Of a stretch of DNA of 64,000 bases, positions 7,646 to 17,040 are shown in pieces. The DNA lies in NCBI RefSeq assembly GCF_022179085.1, contig NZ_BPQE01000012.1, forward strand, positions 1-64,000, given 5' to 3'. Position 1 is the first letter of the stretch. Each line of letters starts with the position of its first letter. The stretch comes from Methylobacterium aerolatum. Lineage in GTDB: Bacteria > Pseudomonadota > Alphaproteobacteria > Rhizobiales > Beijerinckiaceae. A program made the translations under genes and the position numbers. The notes beneath the pieces are model-generated. The model saw only the letters and a program-made list of their open reading frames with translations, ran no database searches and was not told where the DNA came from.

Positions 7646-10600
7646 TCACTCGGCCGGTTGAACGCCACCGGACTTGCCTGAAACCGCCCCGGCGGCGGGC
7701 TTCTTCGCGCCGAACAGACGCTCGAAGGCGACGTAGAAGGTCGGGGTGATGAACAAGGTGATGAAGGTCGCCACGATCAGGCCGCCGATCACCACCGTGC
7801 CCATGGAGACCCGGGCGTTCGCCCCGGCGCCGCTGGCGATGGCGAGCGGGATCGAGCCCATGATGAAGGCGAAGGAGGTCATGAGGATCGGCCGCATCCG
7901 CAGGCGCGCCGCGTCCTGGGCCGCCTTGAGGGCGTCCTCCCCCTGCCGCCGCAGGTCCTCCGCGAAGGAGACGAGCAGGATCGAGTTCTTGGCTGCCAGC
8001 CCCACGAGGAGCAGGAGGCCGATCTGCCCGAAGATGTCGAGGGCGAGGCCGCGCAGGGCCAGTGACCCCACCGCGCCGAAGATCGCGATCGGCGTCGCGA
8101 GCAGGATCACGAAGGGCAGTCGCAGGGACTCGTACTGCCCGGCGAGCAGCAGGAAGATCATCAGCACGCCCAGCCCGAAGATCAGGGGCGCGAAGCCGCC
8201 CGCCACTTTCTCTTGATAGGCGACATCGGTCCACTCCACGGCGAAGTCGCTGGGAAGGCGGTCCTTGGCCAGCGCCTCGACCTCCTTGAGCACGGTGCCG
8301 GAACTCGCGCTCTCGGCCACCTCGATCGCCACCTCGATGGCGGGGTAGGTGTTGTAGGACAGGACCGCCGTCGGGCCGGTGGTGAACTCCGCCCGCACCA
8401 GGGAGCCGATGCGCACGGGCTCCCCTCTTCCGTTCAGCACGGGGAGGGCCTCGAGATCCTGGATGGTGCGGCGGCCCGCGGCCTCGCTCTGCACGTAGAC
8501 CTGATAGACGAAACCGAACCGATTGAAGAGGTTCACGAAGCTCGATCCGACATAGGTCCCGAGCGCGTCGAACAGGTTCTGGAGCGGCACGCCGAGCTGC
8601 TCGGCCTTGGCCCTGTCGATCTCCAGCCGGATCTGCGGCACACCGTAGCTCGTGGTCGCAAGCGCCTGGGCGACGTTCGGGCTCTTCGTCATCTCGTCGA
8701 TGAAGCGTTGGGCCGCCTGGGCGAGCTTGAGGCCGCCCGCGCCGCTGCGGTCCTGGATCTCGAGCGTCAGGCCGCTGCGGGTGCCGAGGCCCGGAAGGGG
8801 CGAGGGGTTGACCACCCGCACCTGTCCGGCGGGGTCGCGACGGAACTCCTTCTGGACGCGGGCGATGATGTCGTCCGCCGAGGCCGCGCGCTCGCCCCAG
8901 GGCTTCAGCACCGGGATCTGGAAGCCGTAGAACGGCGCCACCGCGTCCGCGAGGATGCTGCGTCCCACCACGCCGATCGTGTGGTCCGCCTCGGGCATGT
9001 CCCGCAGGGCCTTGCCCAGGCGCTCGACCATCGCGTCCGTGCGGGCGACGGAGGCGCCCTTGGGCAGGGCGACGTCGGCGAAGAAGTAGCCCTGGTCCTC
9101 GTTGGGCACGAAGCCGGTCGGGCGCTGCATCACGAGAAGGACGGTGAGCGCCGCGAAGGCGAGGAAGGCGATGCCGACCACCACGAGGTGACGACTCAGG
9201 GCGCCGATGACCCGGGTGAGGACGTCCGCGCTCGCTTCCAGGGCGCGGTTGAACCAGCGCAGCGGCGCCTTCCATCGGCTGCCGTGCCCGCCCGACCCCT
9301 CGGGCCGGTGCTTCAGGATCAGGCCGCAGAGCGCCGGGGTGAGGGTGAGGGAGACCACCGCCGAGATCATCACGGAGATCGCGATGGTGAGGGCGAACTG
9401 GTTGTAGAGCTGGCCCGTGAGACCCGGGATGAAGGCCACCGGCACGAACAGGGCCGCCAGCACCAGGGTCGTGGCGATGACGGGGCCCGCCACCTCGTTC
9501 ACCGCCTCGCGGGACGCCTCGCGGGGCTCCATCCCCTCGTCCATCAGGCGCTCGGTGTTCTCCACCACGATGATCGCGTCGTCGACCACGAGGCCGACCG
9601 CCAGCACCATGCCGAGCAGGCTCAGGGTGTTGAAGGAAAAGCCGAGCAGCGCCATCGGCCCGAAGGTGCCCACCAGCGCCACCGGCACCGCGATGGAGGG
9701 GATGAGCGTGGCCCGCCAGTTCTGCAGGAACAGGTAGGTGACGACGATGACGAGGACGAGGGCCTCGAACAGGGTGTGCACCACCTCGGTGATGGCCTCG
9801 CGGACGAACTCGGTCCGGTCGAGGGCGATCTTGTACTTGAGGCCCGGCGGGAAGCGGCGGGCGAGTTCCTCCATCGTGGCCTTCACCCCGTCCATGACCT
9901 GGACCGCGTTGGCGCCGGGCGTCTGGTAGAGGCCGAGCGTCGCCGAGGGTTTCCCGTCGAAGCTGGAGCGAACGCCGTACTGCTCCGAGCCGAGTTCCAC
10001 CCGCGCCACGTCGCGGACCCGCACCACCGAGCCGTCCGGGTTGGCCCGCAGCAGGATGTTGGAGAATTCCTGCGGCTGGCTCAGCCGCCCCTGCGTCACC
10101 ACCTGCAACTCGAAGGGCGTCGGCTTCCCGTCGGTCGGCGGCTTGCCGAGGGATCCGGTCGTGATCTGCTCGTTCTGCTGGCTCACCGCCTTGATCACCG
10201 CGTCCGGGCTGAGCGCCAGCGCCTCCATCTTCACCGGATCGAGCCAAAGCCGCATGGCGTAGCGCTTCTGGGAGAAGTTCTGGATCCGCCCCATGCCGGA
10301 CACCCGGCGCAGGGGCTTGATCACCTGCGTCTCGGCCCAGTTCGCCAGAAACAGCTCGTCGTAGGGGGAACCCGGTTCGGCATAGAGGACGATGTTGCCG
10401 AGCTGCTGGCGCGTGCTCTTCTGGATCTCCAGCCCCTGCGAGCGCACCGAGGCCGGGAGCTTCGCCTCCGCGCGGTTGGCGCGGGTCAGCACCTCGGCGG
10501 CGGCGGCGTCGAGGTCGGAGCCGATCTCGAAGGTCGCGTCGAGGTTGACGCTGCCGTCGGTGTTGCTGGTCGAGGCGATGTAGAGGAGGTGCTGCGCGCC

Positions 10601-10810
10601 GTTGATCTCCTGCTCCAGCGGCGTCGTCACCGCGTCGTAGGCCTGCTGCGCGCTGGCGCCGGGATAGGTCGCCTGGACGTTGATGATCGGCGGGGCGATC
10701 TCGGGGAACTGCGCGATCGGCAGGGTAAGCCCGGCCACCGCGCCGATCAGGGTGATCAGCACCGAGATCACGCCCGCCAGAACGGGCCGGTCGACGAAGC
10801 GGGCGAACAT
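7646..10810 (-). CDS. RND efflux pump inner-membrane transporter, HAE1/AcrB family
   Basis: This 1054-residue protein has the full AcrB layout: N-terminal MFARFVDRPVLAGVISVLI, two large periplasmic loops, twelve membrane segments and the proton-relay pair in VGLVVDDAIIVVENTE near residue 409. The C-terminus ends with a lysine- and alanine-rich tail after the last helix (FITPTFYVAFERLFG). The open frame continues upstream far into the divergent adaptor gene, but homology begins at ATG 10810. A GAGGACCG stretch directly before the ATG serves as the ribosome binding site and lies in one arm of a hairpin (see 10811-10845). HAE1 pumps export hydrophobic and amphiphilic compounds as proton antiporters. 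The adaptor is encoded divergently and no outer-membrane channel gene is nearby. Confidence 0.95.
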   Translation of the reverse strand: MFARFVDRPVLAGVISVLITLIGAVAGLTLPIAQFPEIAPPIINVQATYPGASAQQAYDAVTTPLEQEINGAQHLLYIASTSNTDGSVNLDATFEIGSDLDAAAAEVLTRANRAEAKLPASVRSQGLEIQKSTRQQLGNIVLYAEPGSPYDELFLANWAETQVIKPLRRVSGMGRIQNFSQKRYAMRLWLDPVKMEALALSPDAVIKAVSQQNEQITTGSLGKPPTDGKPTPFELQVVTQGRLSQPQEFSNILLRANPDGSVVRVRDVARVELGSEQYGVRSSFDGKPSATLGLYQTPGANAVQVMDGVKATMEELARRFPPGLKYKIALDRTEFVREAITEVVHTLFEALVLVIVVTYLFLQNWRATLIPSIAVPVALVGTFGPMALLGFSFNTLSLLGMVLAVGLVVDDAIIVVENTERLMDEGMEPREASREAVNEVAGPVIATTLVLAALFVPVAFIPGLTGQLYNQFALTIAISVMISAVVSLTLTPALCGLILKHRPEGSGGHGSRWKAPLRWFNRALEASADVLTRVIGALSRHLVVVGIAFLAFAALTVLLVMQRPTGFVPNEDQGYFFADVALPKGASVARTDAMVERLGKALRDMPEADHTIGVVGRSILADAVAPFYGFQIPVLKPWGERAASADDIIARVQKEFRRDPAGQVRVVNPSPLPGLGTRSGLTLEIQDRSGAGGLKLAQAAQRFIDEMTKSPNVAQALATTSYGVPQIRLEIDRAKAEQLGVPLQNLFDALGTYVGSSFVNLFNRFGFVYQVYVQSEAAGRRTIQDLEALPVLNGRGEPVRIGSLVRAEFTTGPTAVLSYNTYPAIEVAIEVAESASSGTVLKEVEALAKDRLPSDFAVEWTDVAYQEKVAGGFAPLIFGLGVLMIFLLLAGQYESLRLPFVILLATPIAIFGAVGSLALRGLALDIFGQIGLLLLVGLAAKNSILLVSFAEDLRRQGEDALKAAQDAARLRMRPILMTSFAFIMGSIPLAIASGAGANARVSMGTVVIGGLIVATFITLFITPTFYVAFERLFGAKKPAAGAVSGKSGGVQPAE

Positions 10811-10845
10811 CGGTCCTCGGCAATCGACAGTGGTCGCGAGGACCG
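10811..10845 (-). promoter_or_regulatory. Inverted repeat covering the ribosome binding site of the RND gene
   Basis: Perfect 9-base arms, CGGTCCTCG at 10811-10819 and CGAGGACCG at 10837-10845, are separated by 17 bases and end directly at the RND start codon. Read on the minus strand, the second arm contains the GAGG ribosome binding site and the ATG follows immediately. The structure could hide the site in the mRNA, or the DNA palindrome could bind a repressor in this shared divergent promoter region. The sequence alone does not distinguish the two. Confidence 0.45.
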
Positions 10846-10921
10846 GGCATGCAACGCCAGTCAATTTCGCGTGTTCCCTGTCCGGTCCGGCGCCGGGGGC
10901 GCCTCGGAGGGGGCGATCCAC

Positions 10922-12124
10922 GTGCAGGCGGGGGCGAGATACGGTGTGATCGGGGCCGCGGCCCTCGTGGTGCTCGCGGGCGGAGGCTGGTGGCTGGCCG
11001 GACGGCCCGCTCCCTCCGCGCTCGTGGCCTCGCTGACGGGATCGAAGCCCCCGGCCAAGGCCGAGGAGCCACCGATGACCGTGACGGTGGCGCAGGCGCA
11101 CCGGGAGGCGGTGCCCATCACCTTCACCTACACGGGCACGATCATCGCCCCGCAGGATGCGGCGCTCCAGGCGCGGGTGACCGGCAACGTCATGGAGCGG
11201 CCCTTCGAGCCGGGGAGCCACGTGACGAAGGGACAGGTGCTGTTCCGCATCGACCCCCGCCCCTTCGAGGTGTCCCTGGCCCAGGCCAAGGCCCAGGAGG
11301 CGCAGGCGAAGTCGCAGCTGCAGTTCGCCCAGGCCGAGGTGAGCCGGACGGATACGCTCGCCGACAAGGGCTACGCCTCGGAGCAGCGGCTCCAGCAGTT
11401 GCAGGCCAACGCCGCCGGGGCCAGCGCCCAGGTGCAGCAGGCGGAGGCGGCCATCGCCCGGCAGAACCTCAACCTCGACTACGCGACGGTGAACGCCCCC
11501 TTCGATGGGCGGGCGAGCCTGTCGATCATCAATCCCGGCGACCTCGTGATCGAGAACCAGACGCAGCTCGTCTCGGTGGTCCAGCTCGATCCGATCGACG
11601 TGCAGATGGCCCTGTCCTCGGAGGATTCCGAGACCGTCCGCGAGGCCATGCAGGGCGGCCCGGTGATGGTCGAGGTGCTCGACGAGGCGGGCAAGCCGGT
11701 GCGCGAGGCGCGGATCTACCAGCTCGACAACCGCTTCGATCCCCGCACGGCCCGTCGTCTCGTCCGCGCGCTCCTGCCGAACCAGGACGAGCGCTTCCTC
11801 CCCGGCCAGTTCGTGCGGGCCCGGGTGAAGACCGGGACGGAGGAGAAGGTTCTCATCCCGACCATCGCCCTCTCGGCGCAACTCGCCCAGCAGATCGTCT
11901 ACGTCGTCGACGACCAGGGCGTGGTGCACCAGAAGCCGGTGACCACCGGCGACAGCTTCGGGGAGAACACCGCCATCGTCGCGGGCCTCAAGCCCGGCGA
12001 GAAGGTGGTGACGGACCACATCCAGGACATGCGCCAGGATCTCAAGGTCGAGACCAAGGTCCAGGACGCCGCCTCGCCCGGCACCGCGCCCGTGAACGGC
12101 GCCGCCTCCGGGCAGCCGGGGTAA
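10922..12124 (+). CDS. RND efflux periplasmic adaptor (AcrA/MexA type membrane fusion protein)
   Basis: This 400-residue protein has an N-terminal anchor (YGVIGAAALVVLAGGGWWLAG) followed by a beta-barrel/lipoyl/hairpin layout. TGNVMERPFEPGSHVTKGQ and VNAPFDGRASLSIINPGDLV are the two half-lipoyl segments. A coiled-coil hairpin rich in Gln, Ala and Glu (about residues 120-180) lies between them. The GTG at 10922 was chosen because CGGAGGGGG lies 7-8 bases before it. An in-frame GTG at 10871 would add 17 residues but has no such site. It is divergent from the RND transporter gene with 111 bases between the starts. The pair forms the inner part of a drug-efflux pump. Head-to-head order is unusual, because adaptor and pump are normally co-directional. 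Confidence 0.92.
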   Translation: MQAGARYGVIGAAALVVLAGGGWWLAGRPAPSALVASLTGSKPPAKAEEPPMTVTVAQAHREAVPITFTYTGTIIAPQDAALQARVTGNVMERPFEPGSHVTKGQVLFRIDPRPFEVSLAQAKAQEAQAKSQLQFAQAEVSRTDTLADKGYASEQRLQQLQANAAGASAQVQQAEAAIARQNLNLDYATVNAPFDGRASLSIINPGDLVIENQTQLVSVVQLDPIDVQMALSSEDSETVREAMQGGPVMVEVLDEAGKPVREARIYQLDNRFDPRTARRLVRALLPNQDERFLPGQFVRARVKTGTEEKVLIPTIALSAQLAQQIVYVVDDQGVVHQKPVTTGDSFGENTAIVAGLKPGEKVVTDHIQDMRQDLKVETKVQDAASPGTAPVNGAASGQPG

Positions 12125-12131
12125 GGCGGCG

Positions 12132-12449
12132 ATGAACCGGATCCTCTTTCCCCTGTCGCTCGCCCTGCTGCTCGCCGCCTCGGCCGCCGGCGCGGCCCGA
12201 TCCCCCGGCGCAGCCTCCTGCCGGGTCGACGGCGGCCAGTACGCCGCCCTGAAGCATGGGATGAGCTACGCCCATGTCCGGCACGTCCTCGGCTGCGGCG
12301 GCCGCCGCGTCTCGCACCTCACCATCGGCCACGAGGAGCGCGCGACCTATTCCTGGCGCGGGCGCGGCACCTACGGCGCCAACCTCACCCTGACGTTCCG
12401 CAACGGCCACCTCACCGACAAGTCGCAACTCGGGCTCAGCACAGACTAA
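12132..12449 (+). CDS. Small secreted protein resembling the SmpA/OmlA-BLIP fold
   Basis: This 105-residue protein has a signal peptide (MNRILFPLSLALLLAASAAGA) and one further domain. The pattern Y-x-x-L-K-x-G-M-S-Y-x-x-V near residues 36-50, then a LGCGG turn, then TYSWRGRG and a final FRNGHLTDKSQLGL, resembles small BLIP-like/DUF3862 proteins that share the SmpA/OmlA (BamE) fold. Two cysteines near the start of the domain and in LGCGG could form a disulfide. It starts seven bases after the adaptor stop and is likely cotranscribed with it. A link to envelope assembly is possible but is inferred only from the fold resemblance. Confidence 0.78.
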   Translation: MNRILFPLSLALLLAASAAGAARSPGAASCRVDGGQYAALKHGMSYAHVRHVLGCGGRRVSHLTIGHEERATYSWRGRGTYGANLTLTFRNGHLTDKSQLGLSTD

Positions 12450-12602
12450 GCGTTCTGCGGTCTTCCGGGGGCAGACCTGCGGCAAGGCCCAGGCGTGGCC
12501 CCGCCCGAGCCGGGGCGCCCTGATCCGCGCCGACATGCCGGTCTCCCCGGGGACGCTCGTGGCGGGGGTCTCGCACGGGACCGGCACCCCCCTGGGCATC
12601 GC

Positions 12603-12636
12603 CTTCGGCCTCCCGACGCCGATCGAGAGGCCGAGG
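12603..12636. terminator. Hairpin between convergent genes
   Basis: TCGGCCTC at 12605-12612 pairs perfectly with GAGGCCGA at 12627-12634. The stem extends by a G-T and a C-G pair and leaves a 14-base loop. It lies between the convergent ends of the BLIP-like gene and the binding-protein gene. There is no T-run, so it is only a candidate terminator. Confidence 0.3.
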
Positions 12637-12652
12637 CGCGTCGCGAGGAGGC

Positions 12653-13786
12653 TTATCGGGTGGTCCAGCTGCCGTTCTTGACGGTGCGCAGTTCGAGTTC
12701 GACGGGAAGCTTGGTCTGGCCGTTCTCGTCGAAGCTGGTGTGGCCCATGGCGCCGTCGTATTGCGTTTCGCGGATCGCCTTGGCGATGGCGGCCTTGTCC
12801 TTGGTGCCCGCCTTCCTCAGCGCCGCGACGATGATGTTGGCCGCGTCGTAGGCGTTCTTCGTATAGGTCGTCGCGGGCTCGGCGAAGTGCGCCGCCCGGT
12901 AATCCTCCGTCAGCTTCGCGAGCTGCGGATTGCCCTTCTCCTTGACGATGCCGGCGATCGTGCCTTCCGCCGCGGGACCGGCGATCTTGATGAACTCGGC
13001 ATCGTGGAAACCATCGACGCCGATCATCGGCGCGGTGATCCCGAGTTCCACCATCTGCTGGCGGACGAGGGCGGCTTCCGTCACCACGCCGCCGAAGTAG
13101 ATGGCGTCCGGCGAGAGCGCCTTGATCTTGGTGAGCAGCGCGCGGAAATCGGTGGTGCCGACCGGCGCGGCCTCCGTGGCGACGATCTTGCCTCCGGCCG
13201 CCGTATAGAATTTCTCGAAGTTCTTGGTGTTGGCCACACCGTAGTCGCTCGTATCGGACACGATGGCGATGGATTGGCCGAGGTCCTTCGCGGCCCAGAC
13301 GGCGAGCGGCTCGTTGGTGTTGACCAGCGTCGTCACCACCCGTGACACCATCGGGTTGTTGCGCTCGGTGATCTTCGGCGAGATCGCGCCCCAGACGATG
13401 AACGGGACCCCGGCCCGCTGAAAGACCGGGATGGTCGCGAGCGCGACGCCGCTGTTCCAGTGCCCGGTGGCCGCGACGACCTGGCTGTCGTTCGTGAGCT
13501 TCAGCGCGGCGGACACGCCGGTCTGCGGGTTGGCGGCGTCGTCGAGGATGACGGGCTCGATCTTGAAGGGCAGGCCCGAGGCATTGGCCTGGTCGATCGC
13601 GAGCTGGAAGCCGTTGCGCGCGGAGAGGCCCTGCTGGGCGTTGCCGCCCGAGAGCGGGCCGATGAAGCCGATCTTCACCGTCTCCTGAGCCTGCGCGGCG
13701 CCCGTGCCCCCGGCCAAGGCCGCAGCCGTCGCCAGGGCGAGGACGGCCCCGAACCGGCCTGCGGCAAACCCGAATCGTGAGCGCAT
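12653..13786 (-). CDS. Liv-type ABC transporter substrate-binding protein
   Basis: This 377-residue periplasmic binding protein (type I fold, Peripla_BP_6) has a cleavable signal ending near AAQAQE (about residue 34). VKIGFIGPLSGGNAQQG and LVSDTSDYG-like segments are typical of LivJ/LivK homologues. AGGAGGGG precedes the ATG. It is transcribed away from livHMGF, with about 285 bases between the two starts, so importer and binding protein are probably driven by divergent promoters in that space. LivJ homologues bind many ligands besides branched-chain amino acids, including amides, aromatic acids and urea. The adjoining enzymes suggest an amide- or amine-containing ligand. Confidence 0.92.
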   Translation of the reverse strand: MRSRFGFAAGRFGAVLALATAAALAGGTGAAQAQETVKIGFIGPLSGGNAQQGLSARNGFQLAIDQANASGLPFKIEPVILDDAANPQTGVSAALKLTNDSQVVAATGHWNSGVALATIPVFQRAGVPFIVWGAISPKITERNNPMVSRVVTTLVNTNEPLAVWAAKDLGQSIAIVSDTSDYGVANTKNFEKFYTAAGGKIVATEAAPVGTTDFRALLTKIKALSPDAIYFGGVVTEAALVRQQMVELGITAPMIGVDGFHDAEFIKIAGPAAEGTIAGIVKEKGNPQLAKLTEDYRAAHFAEPATTYTKNAYDAANIIVAALRKAGTKDKAAIAKAIRETQYDGAMGHTSFDENGQTKLPVELELRTVKNGSWTTR

Positions 13787-14072
13787 TGTCCCCTCCTGAA
13801 GGCGCCCGCGACGGGCCGGTCGATCAAGGGCGCGCCCCCGGGCGGCCCACGCTCAAGCATCCGGTCTTCGATACCGCAGGCAAATCGGATGTTTGGAAGC
13901 CACGCTGCTTTTTTTCCGAAGCAGCGGGGCGGCGGCGGAGGTGCCCGGTCCTTTCGCTCCGGCGAAGCTCGGGTTCAAAAAATTAAACCCCTGTCCCTCC
14001 GCTCCCCGGTCTACGATCCACGGGACGAGACGGCGCCCGCGTGGCCGGCCGCAGGATCGGGCGAGGGGAGAC

Positions 14073-14990
14073 ATGGCCGCGCAGATCACACAGCAGCTCC
14101 TGAACTTCGTCACCCTCGGCGCGATCTACGCGCTGATCGCCGTCGGCTTCAGCCTGCTGTTCGGGGTGCTCAACATCATCCACTTCTCCCACGCCGACGT
14201 CGCGATGACCGCGCCGTTCCTGGCGCTCGCCATCGTGCCGGTGCTGGGCGGCGCCTTCGGGGGCGCGCCGCTTCCGGCGGGGTTCGCCCTCGCGGCGCTC
14301 CTCGCCGTGCTGGTGACGGGGGCGCTGGGCGGCGTGCTTTACGCCACGATCATCAAGCGGTTCCGCAACGCGCCCGCCATGATGGCGCTGGTGGCGACGG
14401 TGGCGCTGGGCATCGTGCTGCGCGAGCTGATCCGCCACCTGTTCCCCAACGGATCGAACCCCCAGGCCATTCCCCGCCTCTTCAGCGGAAGCCTCACCCT
14501 GTTCGGAACGGCGGTGCCGGTGTTCAACCTCGTGGCGATCGCCGTGTCGGTCCTGTGCGTCGGGGGCCTGTTCCTGGTGCTCGGGCGGACCCGCCTCGGG
14601 CTGCACATCCGTGCCGTGTCGCAGGATCGCGACGCCGCCCGCCTCATGGCGATCGCGCCGGAGCGGATCTTCCTCATCACCTTCTTCATCGCCTCGGCCA
14701 TCGGCGCGCTCGGCGGCCTGTTCTTCGCGGGCTACGCGGGCATCGTCCGGTTCGATTTCAGCGTCGATCTCGGGCTCATCGGCTTCTCGGCGGCGGTGGC
14801 CGGCGGCCTCGGCTCGATGCCGGGCGCGATCATCGGCAGCCTGCTCATCGCCGGCATCGACACCCTGGTGCAGGCGACCCTGCCGAACGGCGCCTCCTAC
14901 CGGCTGGTCTTCGTCTTCCTCCTGGTGATCGCCGTGCTGGTGTTCCGGCCGAGCGGTCTCCTGGGCCGCACCGTCGTCGAGAAGGTCTGA
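14073..14990 (+). CDS. Liv-type ABC transporter permease, LivH family
   Basis: This is an integral membrane protein of 305 residues. Its N-terminus, QQLLNFVTLGAIYALIAVG, continues into FGVLNIIHFSHADVAM, the conserved start of LivH permeases. The EAA-like cytoplasmic loop is in the RAVSQDRDAARLMAI region and a GGLGSMPGAIIGSLLIAG segment follows near the C-terminus. The open frame extends 60 codons upstream without family sequence. GAGGGGAG five to six bases before the ATG at 14073 fixes the start. It is the first gene of livH-livM-livG-livF. Confidence 0.93.
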   Translation: MAAQITQQLLNFVTLGAIYALIAVGFSLLFGVLNIIHFSHADVAMTAPFLALAIVPVLGGAFGGAPLPAGFALAALLAVLVTGALGGVLYATIIKRFRNAPAMMALVATVALGIVLRELIRHLFPNGSNPQAIPRLFSGSLTLFGTAVPVFNLVAIAVSVLCVGGLFLVLGRTRLGLHIRAVSQDRDAARLMAIAPERIFLITFFIASAIGALGGLFFAGYAGIVRFDFSVDLGLIGFSAAVAGGLGSMPGAIIGSLLIAGIDTLVQATLPNGASYRLVFVFLLVIAVLVFRPSGLLGRTVVEKV

Positions 14991-14995
14991 AGACG

Positions 14996-16225
14996 ATGTC
15001 CGCATCGACCTCCGCCTCGCATGGGCCTCCCGCCGCCGTCGCCGACGCGACCGGCCCCGCAGCGGCGAATGCCGCTCCCTCCGTCACGGCGCCCCGGGCC
15101 ATCGCCCTCGTCGCGGCGATCGAGATCGCGGGCGCCCTCTTCCTGCGCCAGTTCCTGCTGGCCGAGGATTGGCGCGTCGTCGTCGGCCTGCTCGCCCTGT
15201 TCGGGTGCGCCCTCGTGGCGATGCAGGCTCGCCCGCTCTGGGAAGCGCGGATCGAGGCGGCCTTCGCCGGTCAGGCGCGCTTGGCCACCCTGCTCGGCCT
15301 CGCCATCGTGCTCGTCTTCCCCTTCGTCGTGGAGAAGAGCACCTACGCCCTGCATCTCCTCGTCCTGGCGCAGCTCTACGCCGTGCTGGCGCTGGCGCTG
15401 AACTTCCAGCTCGGCAGCGCCAACATCCCGAACTTCGCCACCGGCGCCTCCTACGGCATCGGCGCCTACGCCTCGGCGCTGCTCGCCCTGAACTGGGACG
15501 TGAGCTTCTGGCTCGCCTTGCCGGCGGCGGCCATCGTCGCCACCGTCTTCGGGTTCCTCCTCGGCGTGCCCTCCATGCGCACGCGGGAGAGCTACCTGGC
15601 GCTCGTCACCATCGCCTTCGGCGTCGTGATCCACCAGCTCCTGAACAACCTCGACTTCACCGGCGGCCCGAACGGCCTCGTCGGCATCCCGGCGCCCGAA
15701 CTCTTCGGGCATTCCTTCGCCTCGCCGCTGGTGATCCTCGGCTACGAGCTGCCGTCGCAGGCGAACTTCTACTACCTCTCGGCCCTGCTCGTCGGGATCG
15801 CGATCCTGTTCGCGAGGCGCGTCCACGATTCGGCGGTGGGCCTCGCCTGGAACGCGATCCGGGCGGACGAGCTCGCGGCGCGCTGCCAGGGCATCAACAC
15901 CACGTGGTACAAGGTGCTCGCCTTCGCCGTCGATGCGTTCCTGGCGGGCTTCGCCGGCACGATCTACGCCTTCTACGTGGGCTTCATCTCGCCCGACAAC
16001 TTCACCTTCCTCGTCTCGGTGACGATCATGACGATGGTCATCGCGGGCGGCATGGACAACACGCTCGGCGTCATCGTCGGCGCCTTCCTGCTGACGCTGC
16101 TGCCAGAGAAGCTGCGCGCCTTCTCCGACTACCGCATCCTGTTCTTCGGCGTGACGGTGATCGCCTTCCTGATGATCCGGCCGCAGGGTCTCTTCCCGCA
16201 GCGCCTGCGCCGCTACGGAGCCTGA
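14996..16225 (+). CDS. Liv-type ABC transporter permease, LivM family
   Basis: This 409-residue permease begins with an alanine-rich cytoplasmic stretch of about 40 residues before the first helix. Family marks are the [19 protein letters not shown] region, [25 protein letters not shown], the cytoplasmic loop [20 protein letters not shown], and [22 protein letters not shown]. The ATG lies five bases after the livH stop. It forms the membrane channel with LivH. LivM proteins are usually around 320-420 residues, so the length is normal. Confidence 0.93.
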   Translation: MSASTSASHGPPAAVADATGPAAANAAPSVTAPRAIALVAAIEIAGALFLRQFLLAEDWRVVVGLLALFGCALVAMQARPLWEARIEAAFAGQARLATLLGLAIVLVFPFVVEKSTYALHLLVLAQLYAVLALALNFQLGSANIPNFATGASYGIGAYASALLALNWDVSFWLALPAAAIVATVFGFLLGVPSMRTRESYLALVTIAFGVVIHQLLNNLDFTGGPNGLVGIPAPELFGHSFASPLVILGYELPSQANFYYLSALLVGIAILFARRVHDSAVGLAWNAIRADELAARCQGINTTWYKVLAFAVDAFLAGFAGTIYAFYVGFISPDNFTFLVSVTIMTMVIAGGMDNTLGVIVGAFLLTLLPEKLRAFSDYRILFFGVTVIAFLMIRPQGLFPQRLRRYGA

Positions 16226-16227
16226 CG

Positions 16228-17040
16228 ATGCCTGCGACCGCGGCGGCCCCCGTCGTCCTGGAGGGGCGGAACCTCACGATGCGCTTCGGCGGCCTCGTGG
16301 CGATGGCGGAGGTGGACTTCACCCTGCGCCAGGGCGAGATCCTCGGCATCATCGGCCCGAACGGCGCCGGCAAGTCGACGCTCCTCAACATCATCACCGG
16401 GCTCTACAGGCCGTCCTCGGGGTCGGTGCACCTCGCGGGCGAGCGGATCGACGGCCTGGCCGCCCACCGGATCGTCGGCCGGGGCATCGCGCGGACCTTC
16501 CAGTCGAGCCGTCTGTTCGGCGACCTCTCGGTCCTCGACAACGTGGTGATCGGGCGGCACGCGCACATAAAGAGCGGCCTCCTCGACGCCATCCTGCGCC
16601 GGGGCCGCGCCCAGGCGGAGCTGCACGCGGCGGCCGAGCACGCCGCCTCCCTGCTGAAGGCCGTCTCCCGCGATCTCTACGCCCAGCGCCACCGCCCCGC
16701 CGCCGAGCTGCCGCAGGCCGACCGGCGCCGCCTGGAGATCGCGCGGGCGCTGGCGAGCGAGCCGCGGGTGCTCCTCCTCGACGAGCCCTCCTCCGGCATG
16801 GACGATGCCGACACCGACGCGCTGATGGCCGACATCCGGGCGCTCTGTGCGCAGCGGCCGGACCTCGCGCTGATGATCATCGAGCACGACATGCGCCTCG
16901 TCGCCTCCCTGCCGCACCGGGTGCTGGTACTGGATTACGGCCAGAAGCTCGCCGAGGGCACCTACGAGGAGGTGCGCGCGATCCCCCGGGTGCAGGAGGC
17001 CTATCTCGGCCGGAAGGGCGCGCGCCATGCTCACGCTTGA
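16228..17040 (+). CDS. Liv-type ABC transporter ATP-binding protein, LivG family
   Basis: This is a 270-residue ATPase with Walker [10 protein letters not shown], the LivG-specific [19 protein letters not shown] segment, Walker [14 protein letters not shown] and the switch histidine in IIEHDMRLV. The ABC signature is abnormal. Where LSGGQ or AYGQQ is expected the protein reads [17 protein letters not shown], so the serine and both glycines that contact ATP are absent, while the following RRLEIARAL helix is intact. LivG/LivF act as a heterodimer, so one degenerate site may be tolerated. The start lies two bases after the livM stop, and the end overlaps the livF start by 14 bases. Confidence 0.92.
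   Translation: MPATAAAPVVLEGRNLTMRFGGLVAMAEVDFTLRQGEILGIIGPNGAGKSTLLNIITGLYRPSSGSVHLAGERIDGLAAHRIVGRGIARTFQSSRLFGDLSVLDNVVIGRHAHIKSGLLDAILRRGRAQAELHAAAEHAASLLKAVSRDLYAQRHRPAAELPQADRRRLEIARALASEPRVLLLDEPSSGMDDADTDALMADIRALCAQRPDLALMIIEHDMRLVASLPHRVLVLDYGQKLAEGTYEEVRAIPRVQEAYLGRKGARHAHA

Noticed and set aside
7267-7668. 133-codon minus-strand ORF between the RND and DUF898 genes
   Set aside because: It overlaps both neighbours, lacks motifs and has an unordered composition.
8213-10921. Upstream extension of the RND adaptor frame through the pump gene
   Set aside because: This part lies opposite the RND gene and has no adaptor sequence. A strong ribosome binding site and the membrane anchor place the start at 10922.
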